The translations under genes and the position numbers were made by a program. From Candidatus Eiseniibacteriota bacterium (lineage in GTDB: Bacteria; Eisenbacteria; RBG-16-71-46), in assembly GCA_016215625.1 (NCBI GenBank), contig JACRIW010000031.1:1-64000 (forward strand): DNA of 64,000 nt. Direction: 5' to 3'. Positions within the stretch are counted from its first letter, which is position 1. Each line of letters starts with the position of its first letter. The notes beneath the pieces are model-generated. The model had not been told where the DNA came from. It did not search any database and worked only from the letters and a program-made list of their open reading frames with translations. Positions 45,873 to 54,415 of this stretch are shown in pieces.

Positions 45873-46436
45873 CACCGGCCCCGAGAAAGGCGGCAAACAC
45901 ACACCCGATCCGTGCCCGAAACGTGCGGGCGGGCCGCCACGAGAGGAGTTCCCGTGCGCCTCCGTGGTCTTCGGCCGGCCTCGTGCCGCTCTGCAGCGGC
46001 CGCGCGACGCTCGTCGGGGCGGTCATCGCGTGGGAGCGAACCCCCCGGCACGCGGGGCCCGGTGTATCCCCACGGAACTCGCCCCCACCTCTGGGGTATG
46101 GGAGCGCGAATCCTCGTGTTTCGACGCTCGGATTGCACTAAGTTGCCGCCCTCTCTCGCCGGAGCACCTCCCCGCTCCGGTGCATGCGGCATCTGCAGCA
46201 CGACAGGCCTACTCTCCGGCCCACTCCCCCCCGAAAACTTCCGCTCGCTCTGCGAGTGGTGCCCCAGGGCGTGACACGCCGTGACGTGTTCACACACCGG
46301 CACTGCTCTTGCGGATGAGACTCGCGAATCTTTCCCACCGACCCAAGTGTCTGTCGGCAGGCCGCGTCCCATCCCCGGGAGTTGCAGAGTGCATTCGTCC
46401 GGCATGTCCGCTCGTGCAGTTTCGGAGACTCCGCAG
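45873..46436. other. Long intergenic region upstream of the multiheme operon
   Basis: About 560 bases without a convincing gene and lower in GC than its surroundings. It holds a perfect hairpin CCGGAGC-N8-GCTCCGG (46159-46180), a small CCCCA-cctc-TGGGG hairpin (46083-46096), an imperfect GTGA...TCAC dyad (46271-46293) and a sigma-54-like element (46299-46312). An in-frame stretch from GTG 45954 behind GAGGAG has no protein-like composition and was not called. Confidence 0.5.
46299..46312 (+). promoter_or_regulatory. Candidate sigma-54 (-24/-12) promoter of the multiheme operon
   Basis: GGCAC (46299-46303), five bases, TTGC (46309-46312): all nine core positions match the RpoN consensus with correct spacing. 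Lies about 125 bases before the first start codon. Directly upstream is an imperfect dyad, GTGACACG...CGTGTTCAC (46271-46293). Confidence 0.5.
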
Positions 46437-47432
46437 ATGACCCCAGCGCAGAAGCCTGCGCTCAAACTGGTCCCGCCCCCTCCGGCGGGCGCGACGGCCG
46501 CGCCCGACCTGAAGGCCGTGCCGGGGGGACCCGCGAAGGCTTCGCCTGCCCCCAAGCTGGCCGGCCGCTCGTACGGCGACCTCTTGGCGATCCTCGTGTC
46601 GCTGGCGGTGCCCGCGGCCGTGACGGTCTGGGGCGCGAGCTACTACCTGGCGCCGCTCGGCGGTCGGCTGCGTCATCCGCTGCACGCGCTGCTCAAGCCG
46701 GCGGGTCCCGTCGGGCTCGGGCTCGGCGTGTTCGGCTTCGCGCTCTTCCTCTTCATGTGGCTCTACCCGTTCCGCAAGGCCGTGAAGTGGCTGGCGTGGA
46801 CGGGCCCGCTCGGCGGCTGGATGCGCGTGCACGTGGTCGCCGGACTCGCGCTGCCCGCCATCGTCGCGGTGCACGCCGGCTGGCGGTTCGACGGCCTCAT
46901 CGGCCTCGGCTACCTGTCCATGTTCGTCGTCTCGCTCAGCGGCATCGTCGGGCGCTACCTCTACACGCACATCCCGCGCAGCCGGAACGGGCTCGAGCTG
47001 AGCATGGAAGACGTCATCGGCGAGCGCCGGGCGCTCATCACCAGCCTCGCGGCCGCCACCGGGATGGTGCCGGCGGACATCGAGCGCCGCCTCGCGGTGG
47101 ACCCCCGGCCCTACGACGGCCTCGACCCCGTCCGGACCATCGTGCGGATGGTGCAGGACGACGTGCAGCGCTGGCGCGTGCTGGCCGAACTCAAGCGTGA
47201 GCTGTCGCGTCCCCACGCGGGGCACGCGGCGCTCACCGGCACCGAGCTGCGCGACACGCTGCGCCTGGCGCGCCAGGAGATGAAGCTGACGCAGCAGGTC
47301 CGCATGCTCGACGCGACGCGCAAGGTGTTCGGCTACTGGCACGTCGCGCACCGCCCGTTCGCGATCACCGCGCTCATCGCCGTGATCGTGCACGTCGTGG
47401 TCGCCGTCTGGATCGGCGGCATCGGTTTCTAG
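46437..47432 (+). CDS. Cytochrome b-like inner-membrane protein, first gene of the multiheme operon
   Basis: 331 aa from ATG 46437 (GGAG at 46424-46427). A Pro/Ala-rich cytoplasmic leader of about 45 residues precedes five hydrophobic helices (about 48-70, 92-112, 131-149, 153-176, 306-328), with a charged domain of about 120 residues between helices four and five. Candidate heme-b ligands are His132 and His146 in helix three, His178, and His302, His305 and His319 around helix five. No CxxCH. This layout resembles cytochrome b561/ferric-reductase-like quinol or flavin partners. By position it should pass electrons between the flavoprotein or quinone and the periplasmic hemes. Family assignment is tentative. 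Confidence 0.65.
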   Translation: MTPAQKPALKLVPPPPAGATAAPDLKAVPGGPAKASPAPKLAGRSYGDLLAILVSLAVPAAVTVWGASYYLAPLGGRLRHPLHALLKPAGPVGLGLGVFGFALFLFMWLYPFRKAVKWLAWTGPLGGWMRVHVVAGLALPAIVAVHAGWRFDGLIGLGYLSMFVVSLSGIVGRYLYTHIPRSRNGLELSMEDVIGERRALITSLAAATGMVPADIERRLAVDPRPYDGLDPVRTIVRMVQDDVQRWRVLAELKRELSRPHAGHAALTGTELRDTLRLARQEMKLTQQVRMLDATRKVFGYWHVAHRPFAITALIAVIVHVVVAVWIGGIGF

Positions 47433-47459
47433 GACCAGGGAAGGTTTCGGGGGCCCCCA

Positions 47460-48911
47460 GTGAACGGACTCGTCACGACCGTCGGCTTCGTCGCCGTCAC
47501 CGCGGTGTTCGTGGCGCTGCACCTGCGCAAGACCGGCGGGAGCGGCGGCGCGGCGGACTCGCGTCCCTGCCCGCGCTGCGGCACGACGCTGTCCGTGGAC
47601 GCGCAGTGGTGCCCGAAGTGCAAGGCGCCGCCGCAGGCGTTCGATCTCGTCTCGGCGAAGATCGTGACGGAGGAGAAGAAGGCCGAGCCGGGCGCCGCAA
47701 TGCACGCGCTCGTGCGCGCCGACGTGTGCGTGGGCTGCGGCACGTGCGTGCCCGTGTGCCCCGAGCCCGGCGCGATCCAGATCGTCAACAAGGTCGCGCG
47801 CGTGGACGCGGACCTGTGCAAGGGCCACGGCCACTGCGCGGCCGCGTGCCCCGTCAACGGCATCGTGATCACGTCCGGCGCCGCGGTGCAGGTCGTCGAA
47901 GTGCCCGACCTGAGCCCGCGCTTCGAATCGAACAGCGTGCCGGGCCTGTTCGTGGCCGGCGAACTCGGCGGGCGCGGCCTCATCAAGAACGCCGTCAACG
48001 AAGGCCGGCTCGCGATGGAAGGCATCGCCGAGTCGCTGCAGGGCGATCCGTTCAAGGGCGACGTCTCCGACGGCGTGCACGACGTGATCGTGGTCGGCTC
48101 GGGTCCGTCCGGCATCTCCGCCGGGCTCGAGGCGATGCACCAGGGACTGCGCTACCTGATCCTCGAGCAGGGCACGCTCGCGGACACCATTTCGAAGTAT
48201 CCGCGCAAGAAGCTGCTCTTCGCCGAGCCGCTGCGCGTGCCGGTGTACGGCGACCTGTGGGTGACCGACGCCACCAAGGAATCGCTGCTCGCGGTGTGGC
48301 AGACGGTGATCGAGAAGACGGGGCTGCGCATCCAGTCGCACACGCGCGTCGAGAGCGTCGTGAAGGAAGGGCCGATCTTCATGGTCCGGTGCGGCGAACG
48401 CACCTTCCGCACGCGCCGCGTGCTGCTGTGCATGGGCCGCCGCGGCACGCCCCGGCGCCTCGGCGTACCGGGCGAGGAACTCGACAAGGTGCTCTACGAC
48501 ATCGTCGAGATGGAAGCCTTCGAGGGCCAGCGCATGCTCGTCGTCGGCGGCGGCGACAGCGCGGTCGAGTCCGCGCTCGGGCTCGCGAACCAGCCGGGCA
48601 CGACCGTCACGCTCTCCTACCGTGGCTCGGAGTTCGGGCGCGTGAAGGAACGCAACCGCGAGAAGATCGACGCGGCGGTGGACGCCGGCAAGGTCGAGCT
48701 GCTGCTCGGCAGCCAGGTGAAGGAGATCCGCCGCGACGTCGTCGTGCTCGAGCACGAAGGCACGCTGCGGCTGCTGCCGAACGACGGCGTCGTCGTGCGC
48801 ATCGGCGGCGAGGCGCCGTACCCGTTCCTCGAACGCATCGGCGTGCGCATCGTGAAGAAGGAGCTCGCCATCGAGGAGCCGTCGGACTCCAGGAGCGGAG
48901 CGCACGCGTGA
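47460..48911 (+). CDS. Membrane-anchored zinc-ribbon/2x[4Fe-4S]/FAD-NAD(P) oxidoreductase
   Basis: 483 aa from GTG 47460. One N-terminal helix (3-20); a zinc ribbon with Cys37, 40, 51 and 54; a ferredoxin domain with a normal first motif (Cys90, 93, 96, 100) and a second motif in which the second Cys is His (Cys120, His123, Cys126, Cys130); an FAD-type tail fragment SVPGLFVAGELGGRGLIKNAVNEG (159-182); then a two-dinucleotide-binding fold with VGSGPSG at 212-218 and VVGGGDSAVES at 361-371. It lacks the CxxC disulfide of thioredoxin reductase and looks YpdA-like. Likely moves electrons between NAD(P)H and the membrane cytochrome through the iron-sulfur domain. Overlaps the next start by four bases. 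Confidence 0.85.
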   Translation: MNGLVTTVGFVAVTAVFVALHLRKTGGSGGAADSRPCPRCGTTLSVDAQWCPKCKAPPQAFDLVSAKIVTEEKKAEPGAAMHALVRADVCVGCGTCVPVCPEPGAIQIVNKVARVDADLCKGHGHCAAACPVNGIVITSGAAVQVVEVPDLSPRFESNSVPGLFVAGELGGRGLIKNAVNEGRLAMEGIAESLQGDPFKGDVSDGVHDVIVVGSGPSGISAGLEAMHQGLRYLILEQGTLADTISKYPRKKLLFAEPLRVPVYGDLWVTDATKESLLAVWQTVIEKTGLRIQSHTRVESVVKEGPIFMVRCGERTFRTRRVLLCMGRRGTPRRLGVPGEELDKVLYDIVEMEAFEGQRMLVVGGGDSAVESALGLANQPGTTVTLSYRGSEFGRVKERNREKIDAAVDAGKVELLLGSQVKEIRRDVVVLEHEGTLRLLPNDGVVVRIGGEAPYPFLERIGVRIVKKELAIEEPSDSRSGAHA

Positions 48912-50785
48912 AGCGCTTCCTCGCGCGGTTCGCCGCCCTCGCCCTCGCGGGACTCGTCGCGTCGTTCGCGTGCGCCTCGCCCGCGCGCGCGCAGGTGTCG
49001 CCCGGTCCGCTCGCGGCGCCGCACGCGTCGCTCGACGGTTCGCTCGCGTGCCTGAAGTGCCACGGGAAGACGAGCGGCCGCGGCGGCGACAAGGCCGGCA
49101 TGGACGAACGCTGCCTCGCCTGCCACACCGAGATCGGCTGGATGCGCACGGCGAAGCGCGGCACGCACGCGAAGGAAACGGCGAAGAACTGCGCGTCGTG
49201 CCACCCCGACCACGGCGGACGCGAATTCAACCTCGTCGTGTGGCCGGAGGGCTCGCCCGAGAAGTTCGATCACCGCCGCGCGGGCTACGTGCTCGAGGGC
49301 AAGCACGCGACGCTCGCGTGCGCGAAGTGCCACAAGGCGGCGCTGCAGAAGTCGCCGGCGGCGAAGCTGATCCGCAAGAAGAACCGCGACTCGAGCTGGC
49401 TCGGGCTCGAGACGAACTGCGCCTCATGCCACGAGGACGTGCACCGCGGCCAGCTCGGCAAGAAGTGCGAGAGCTGCCACAACCAGGAGAAGTTCACGCC
49501 GGCGCCGGGATTCGACCATGCGAAGAGCGCGTTCCCGCTCACCGGCTCGCACGTGAAGGTGAAGTGCCTCGAGTGCCACGCGGCGGCCCAGTTCGTGAAG
49601 GCGCGTGACGCGAAGGGCCAGCCGCTGCCCGAGTGGAAGCCGCTGCCGCACAAGGACTGCGTCTCGTGCCACAAGGATCCGCACGCCGGCCGCTTCCCGG
49701 GCTCGTGTGCGAAGTGCCACAACACCGAGAACTGGAAGAGCATCAGCAAGTCGGGCTTCGATCACGACCGCACGCGCTATCCGCTGCGCGGCAAGCACGT
49801 GCTCGTCGCGTGCGAGAAGTGCCACGACGCGCGCCAGGGCGGCTTCGGGCCGAAGCCGAAGTTCGCGCTCTGCACCGACTGCCACAAGGACGCGCACGCG
49901 GGCACGGCGACGCTCGCCACGAAGGTCGTGGACTGCGCCGCCTGCCACGACGTGAAGGGCTTCGACCGCTCGACCTACACCGCGCTCGAGCACGCGAAGA
50001 GCGCGTACCCGCTCGAGGGCCGTCACGCCGCGGCCGCCTGCGAGAAGTGCCACGCGAAGGCCGCCACCGGATCGGCGGAAGCCGCCGCGCTCGGCGCCGC
50101 GCGCGTGCAGCTGCGCCCGAAGAAAGGCGCGTGCACGGACTGCCACGGCGACCCGCACCTCGGGCGCTTCGAGGCCGCGGGTGCACGCCCGAAGAAGAAC
50201 GGCTGCCGCGCGTGCCACACGCTGGCCGCCTTCCAGCCCTCGACGTACGACGCCGCGGCGCACGCCGACTGCGTGTTCCCGCTGCGCGGCGGCCACCTCG
50301 CGACGCCGTGCCAGGCGTGCCACGAGGAGCTGCTCGCGAAGCCGGGCAGGTCCACGCTGCGCGCGGACGCCGCGAGCATGCGGCCGCTGCACTTCGACAA
50401 TCCGCGCCGCGCGTGCGAGGCCTGCCACAAGAGCCCGCACGGCGAGCAGTTCGCCGCGCGCCGCGACAAGGGCGCGTGCGAGTCGTGCCACGACGATTTC
50501 GCGTTCGTCCCCGCGAGCAGGTTCGACCACGACCGGGACGCGGCGTTCAAGCTCGAAGGCGCGCACGCGAAGACGCCGTGCGCGAGCTGCCACGTGCAGC
50601 AGAAGGGCGCGGACGGCAAGCCGTTCGTGACCTACAAGCCGACGCCGGCCAAGTGCGAGGCCTGTCACGTCACGGGCATTCCCGCGCCGGGCGCGGGCAC
50701 CAGACGGACGTCGCGGATTCCCGCGACCGGCGTGGGGACGCCGGCTCTCCTGGCCGCTCACGAGGTACGAGATGCGGATCGCTGA
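48908..50785 (+). CDS. 20-heme c-type cytochrome, exported
   Basis: 625 aa from GTG 48908, overlapping the previous stop (GTGA). Signal peptide ends ARAQ. I count 20 CxxCH motifs over residues about 45-605. They come in pairs separated by FDH......YPL.G.H....C..CH units, the cytochrome c7/c3-like pattern in which extra histidines (DPHAG, DAHAG, DPHLG, FDH) serve as distal ligands. No lipobox, so probably periplasmic or inserted into the downstream barrel. The C-terminal 25 residues, after the last heme motif, are basic and without pattern. Candidate electron-carrying core of the conduit. Confidence 0.9.
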   Translation: MKRFLARFAALALAGLVASFACASPARAQVSPGPLAAPHASLDGSLACLKCHGKTSGRGGDKAGMDERCLACHTEIGWMRTAKRGTHAKETAKNCASCHPDHGGREFNLVVWPEGSPEKFDHRRAGYVLEGKHATLACAKCHKAALQKSPAAKLIRKKNRDSSWLGLETNCASCHEDVHRGQLGKKCESCHNQEKFTPAPGFDHAKSAFPLTGSHVKVKCLECHAAAQFVKARDAKGQPLPEWKPLPHKDCVSCHKDPHAGRFPGSCAKCHNTENWKSISKSGFDHDRTRYPLRGKHVLVACEKCHDARQGGFGPKPKFALCTDCHKDAHAGTATLATKVVDCAACHDVKGFDRSTYTALEHAKSAYPLEGRHAAAACEKCHAKAATGSAEAAALGAARVQLRPKKGACTDCHGDPHLGRFEAAGARPKKNGCRACHTLAAFQPSTYDAAAHADCVFPLRGGHLATPCQACHEELLAKPGRSTLRADAASMRPLHFDNPRRACEACHKSPHGEQFAARRDKGACESCHDDFAFVPASRFDHDRDAAFKLEGAHAKTPCASCHVQQKGADGKPFVTYKPTPAKCEACHVTGIPAPGAGTRRTSRIPATGVGTPALLAAHEVRDADR

Positions 50786-52070
50786 CCGCCGTCTGCACTG
50801 GCTGCTCGGACTCGCTTGCGCGGTCCTCTTCGCCGCCGGCTCGGGCGCCCTGCGCTCGTTCGCCGAACCCGGTGAACGCATCGAGAACCCGCACGGCCGG
50901 TTCATCGAGGAGTGCTCGCACTGTCACTCGCCGAACACCTGGAAGATCGCGCGCATGAGCGCGGCGTTCGACCACTCGGCGTACGGCTTCGACCTGAAGG
51001 GCGCGCACGCCTCCGCCGCGTGCACGGCCTGTCACCGCTCGCTCGACTTCTCGTCCGCGCAGACGCAGTGCGCGTCCTGCCACACCGACGTGCACCACGG
51101 CGAGATGGGCACGGACTGCGGGCGCTGCCACGGCGCGCGCAGCTTCGTGGACCGCGGCCCCATGATCCGCCTGCACCAGCTCACGAAGCTGCCGCTCTCG
51201 GGCAGCCACGCCGCGATCGACTGCGAGTCCTGCCACAAGGGCCGCAGCGCGGGCCAGATGCAGTTCGTCGGCACGCAGGCCGAATGCCGCAACTGCCACA
51301 TGCCGCAGTACCAGTCGGCGCGCACGCCGGATCACGTCGCGAGCCAGTTCCCGCTCGAATGCCAGACGTGTCACTCGGCGCTCGGCTGGACCCCGGCGCG
51401 CTTCAATCACGACGCCGCCGGCTTCCCGCTCACGGGCGCGCACCGCGCGGCCGCGTGCACGGACTGCCACGCGAACGGCCGCTACGCCGGCACGCCGCAC
51501 GAGTGCATCGCCTGCCACCAGCTCGATTACGACGGCGCGACGCCGAATCACGCGGCCGCGCAGTTCGCGCCCTCGGCGTGCACGTCGTGCCACAACACGT
51601 CGTACTTCAAGCCTTCGACGTTCGATCACGCCGCGCGCGGCTTCGCACTGACCGGCGCGCACGCGACCACGCCCTGCTCGAGCTGCCACGGCGACGGCGT
51701 GTACGCGGGCAAGCCCACCGCGTGCATCGCCTGCCACCAGACCGACTACGACGGCGCGACGCCGAATCACGTGGCCGCCGGCTTCGTGGCGAGCGCCTGC
51801 GCGTCGTGTCACGGCACCGCGACCTGGGCGGGTGCGACGTTCAATCACGACGGCCTCTGGTTCCCGATCTATTCGGGCCGCCACCGCGCCACGTGGACCG
51901 ACTGCCAGACGTGCCACACGAACCCGAACCGCTACGCCGACTTCACCTGCCTGTCGTGCCACCCGCACGACAACAAGAGCGTGACCGACGGGCACCACAC
52001 GGGCCAGTCCGGCTACAGCTACACGAGCGCCGCCTGCTACCGCTGCCATCCGCGAGGGACGACCAACTGA
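50772..52070 (+). CDS. 16-heme c-type cytochrome, exported
   Basis: 432 aa from ATG 50772, overlapping the previous gene by 14 bases. An N-terminal hydrophobic stretch (LHWLLGLACAVLFAAGSGAL) is a signal peptide or anchor. Sixteen CxxCH motifs by count. Residues about 225-370 contain two near-perfect tandem units of 73 residues (219 bases), each with CIACHQ.DYDGATPNH and a FDH/FNHD histidine, showing growth by internal duplication. Fewer charged residues than its neighbour. Could be the outer partner that faces an extracellular acceptor or donor, with the 20-heme protein inside, or the reverse. Stop and next start overlap as TGATG. Confidence 0.9.
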   Translation: MRIADRRLHWLLGLACAVLFAAGSGALRSFAEPGERIENPHGRFIEECSHCHSPNTWKIARMSAAFDHSAYGFDLKGAHASAACTACHRSLDFSSAQTQCASCHTDVHHGEMGTDCGRCHGARSFVDRGPMIRLHQLTKLPLSGSHAAIDCESCHKGRSAGQMQFVGTQAECRNCHMPQYQSARTPDHVASQFPLECQTCHSALGWTPARFNHDAAGFPLTGAHRAAACTDCHANGRYAGTPHECIACHQLDYDGATPNHAAAQFAPSACTSCHNTSYFKPSTFDHAARGFALTGAHATTPCSSCHGDGVYAGKPTACIACHQTDYDGATPNHVAAGFVASACASCHGTATWAGATFNHDGLWFPIYSGRHRATWTDCQTCHTNPNRYADFTCLSCHPHDNKSVTDGHHTGQSGYSYTSAACYRCHPRGTTN

Positions 52071-53671
52071 TGCGCCACATCCGCACACTCGCCGCGCTGG
52101 CCCTGCTGGCGCTCCTCTCCGGGACGGCGCTCGCCGTGCCCGCGACGACCAAGGTGACGTACGTCTCGGGCGCCAACGTGTACGTCGAGGTCGGCGCGCT
52201 CGAAGGCGTCCGGGTCGGCGACACGCTGCAGGTGTGGCGCGACGGCGCGCTCGTCGCGCGCGTGCGTGCCGCGTACGTGTCGTCGCGCCGCGCCGCGTGC
52301 GACACGCTGTGGACGGCCGGCACGCCGAAGATCGGTGACGAGGCGCGCTACGATTCGCGCGCCGCGGAAGTCGCCGCGCGCGCCGACAGCGTGCGCCGTG
52401 CGACGGTGTGGGCCGACTCCGCGCGCCGCGCCGCGCAGCTGCCGCCCGCCTCGCCGACCGCGAAGAGCGTCAACCGCCAGCGCCTGCGCGGCCGCGCCGG
52501 CGCGCGCTGGCTGTCCGTGAACACGTCCGACGGCTCGAAGTTCCAGCAGCCCTCGCTCGACCTGCGCTTCGACGGGCACAACGTCGCCGCGGGCCACATG
52601 GACCTCACGTTCGACATGCGCAGCCGCCGCACGACCCGCAACTATTCGGGCAGCGAGGCGAAGACCGACCAGCAGGCGCGCGTCTATCGCGCCGCCATGA
52701 CGGTGCGCTCGCACGACTCGAACCGGAAGTTCACGGCCGGGCGCCAGAGCTCGCCGCTGCTCGCGAGCATCAACCTGTTCGACGGCGGGCTGCTCGAGCT
52801 GGGCACGTCGCGTCATTCCGTCGGCTTCTTCAGCGGCACGCAGCCCGATCCCGAGAAGTACTCGTTCTCGGGCAAGGTGCTGCAGTTCGGCGGCTACGCC
52901 GAATGGCACCAGGCGCCGCAGTCGCAGCAGCGCTGGTCGTACGCGATGGGCGCGGTCTCGTCGCAGGAGAACGGCGAACCCAACCGCGACTTCGCGTTCG
53001 TGCAGTCGTGGTGGTTCACGAAGCGCTTCAGCGCGTCGGTCACGCAGGAAGTGGACTTCAACCGCGGCTGGAAGCGCGCGATGGGCGAGCCCGCGCTTTC
53101 GGCGACGAGCACGTTCGGGTCGCTGCGCGTGCCGGTCACGACGTGGGCCACCGCGACCGCGGGCTACGACAACCGCCGCAGCGTGCGGCTGTACCGCGAC
53201 CGCCTGACTCCCGAGACGCAGTTCGACGACGCGTACCGCCAGGGCGCGTGGTTCGGCGCGCAGTTCGAGATCGCCAAGCGCGCGCGGCTGAACGCCGAGA
53301 CGCGCGGCAATGCGGGCTCCGACAAGTCGCGCTCGTGGTCGGGCAGCGCCGAGATCATGCGCATCGCGCCGCTGCGCACGACCGCGCGCTTCCGTGCCTC
53401 GACCTACGACGGCGAGACCGTGACCAGCTCGCTGTGGTCGGGCGGCCTCGGCTTCGACCCCGTGTCGCAGTCGCACATCGAGATGGCGTTCGGTTCGCGG
53501 AAGACGGAGGATACGTTCTCGCACGCGTCGGACACCGAGCGCTGGGAGAGCGTGGACTTCGACTGGACGCTCGGCCGCAGCTGGTACGTGAACGGCGGCT
53601 GGGAGCAGGACCACGGCGGTCTCTCGGGTACGACGCGGCAGTTGCAGGGCGGACTGAGCTGGCGCTTCTGA
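52070..53671 (+). CDS. Outer-membrane beta-barrel partner of the multiheme cytochromes
   Basis: 533 aa from ATG 52070, joined to the previous stop as TGATG. Signal peptide ends ALA-VPA. A small SH3-like domain (VTYVSGANVYVEVGALEGVRVGDTLQVWRDG, about 28-60) and a helical Ala/Arg-rich spacer precede about 380 residues of alternating amphipathic strands (SLDLRFDGHNVAAGHMDLTFDMRSR... TWATATAGYDNRR) that end in WRF, the terminal-Phe signal of outer-membrane barrels. No heme motif. Position after two multiheme genes matches MtrB/OmbB-type porins that sheath a cytochrome, although I see no sequence similarity to those families by eye. Confidence 0.72.
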   Translation: MRHIRTLAALALLALLSGTALAVPATTKVTYVSGANVYVEVGALEGVRVGDTLQVWRDGALVARVRAAYVSSRRAACDTLWTAGTPKIGDEARYDSRAAEVAARADSVRRATVWADSARRAAQLPPASPTAKSVNRQRLRGRAGARWLSVNTSDGSKFQQPSLDLRFDGHNVAAGHMDLTFDMRSRRTTRNYSGSEAKTDQQARVYRAAMTVRSHDSNRKFTAGRQSSPLLASINLFDGGLLELGTSRHSVGFFSGTQPDPEKYSFSGKVLQFGGYAEWHQAPQSQQRWSYAMGAVSSQENGEPNRDFAFVQSWWFTKRFSASVTQEVDFNRGWKRAMGEPALSATSTFGSLRVPVTTWATATAGYDNRRSVRLYRDRLTPETQFDDAYRQGAWFGAQFEIAKRARLNAETRGNAGSDKSRSWSGSAEIMRIAPLRTTARFRASTYDGETVTSSLWSGGLGFDPVSQSHIEMAFGSRKTEDTFSHASDTERWESVDFDWTLGRSWYVNGGWEQDHGGLSGTTRQLQGGLSWRF

Positions 53672-53709
53672 CGCCGGTGCGGTGACGCCCGTCCACCGTG
53701 GGGGGTGGG

Positions 53710-54360
53710 ATGCGCGCGACAGGTCTGATGCTTTCGTGTGTCGTGACGGCCGTGACGTGGGCCGCCGCGGCGCAAGCGTCGCAACCGGAACGCTTCGCGA
53801 CTCCGCCGCCGGCGCCGCGCCCGGCCGCGCCCGCGGGACGCGTGCTGTTCACCGACGACTTCTCGTCGGCGGCGCTCGAAGGCTGGCGGCCCGACCTCGA
53901 CGGTGTCTGGAGCGTCTGGCGCGGCATGCTGCGCGCGGACCTGCCGGACGAGAAGCAGCTCCGCTCGCTGATCCACGCGGGTGACGACGCGTGGACGGAC
54001 TACGCGCTCGACTTCGACGTCTGCATGATGCGCGGCGTCGACAAGGGCGCCGTGCTGCGGATCGAGGGACAGACCGGTGTCGGCGTGGACCTGCGCGGCG
54101 GCTCGTACCAGGACGTGCTCGTGCACGTGCGCGAGTGGCGGCTCGGGCGCGTGGGCGTGACGAACCCGAACGGCACGTGGCAGCACGTGCGGGTCGAGGC
54201 GCACGGCACGCGCTGGCGCGTGTTCGTGAACGGCGAACTGAAGCTCGACCGCCACGACGCCCGGCGGCCGCGCGGGCACATCGCGCTCGCCGCGTACACC
54301 GGCGGCGTGGGCCAGTGCACCGTGTACTACGACAACGTCGTGGTCACCGCGCTCGAGTGA
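53710..54360 (+). CDS. Secreted DUF1080/LamG-like jelly-roll protein
   Basis: 216 aa from ATG 53710. Signal peptide ends AQA-SQP, then a Pro/Ala linker. The rest is one concanavalin-like sandwich: LFTDDFSSAALEGW, GVWSVWRGMLRADL, DYALDFDVCMMRGVDKGAVLRI, GTWQHVRVEAHGTRWRVFVNGE, GHIALAAYTG, and final strand YYDNVVV. This is the order seen in DUF1080 (3-keto-disaccharide hydrolase-like) and LamG domains. No catalytic residues can be assigned. Lies 38 bases after the barrel gene, so it may be the last gene of the multiheme operon. Confidence 0.72.
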   Translation: MRATGLMLSCVVTAVTWAAAAQASQPERFATPPPAPRPAAPAGRVLFTDDFSSAALEGWRPDLDGVWSVWRGMLRADLPDEKQLRSLIHAGDDAWTDYALDFDVCMMRGVDKGAVLRIEGQTGVGVDLRGGSYQDVLVHVREWRLGRVGVTNPNGTWQHVRVEAHGTRWRVFVNGELKLDRHDARRPRGHIALAAYTGGVGQCTVYYDNVVVTALE

Positions 54361-54367
54361 ACGCGAA

Positions 54368-54397
54368 GCGCGCCGCACGGTGTCCCGCACGGCGCGC
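54368..54397. terminator. Convergent terminator-like hairpin
   Basis: GCGCGCCG (54368-54375) pairs with CGGCGCGC (54390-54397) between two convergent stops; no T-tract. Confidence 0.45.
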
Positions 54398-54415
54398 CGG
54401 AAGCAGCGTGGACGG

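Noticed and set aside
45954-46274. ORF behind GAGGAG at 45941-45948
   Set aside because: Composition is not protein-like (irregular third-position GC, Arg/Ser/Pro runs) and no domain is visible.
47606-48907. N-terminal extension of the 20-heme cytochrome frame back to 47606
   Set aside because: It runs through the flavoprotein gene out of frame; GTG 48908 gives a clean signal peptide.
48908-52070. CRISPR-like or satellite repeats
   Set aside because: The periodic sequence is due to repeated CxxCH codons in two multiheme cytochromes; spacing is irregular and coding.
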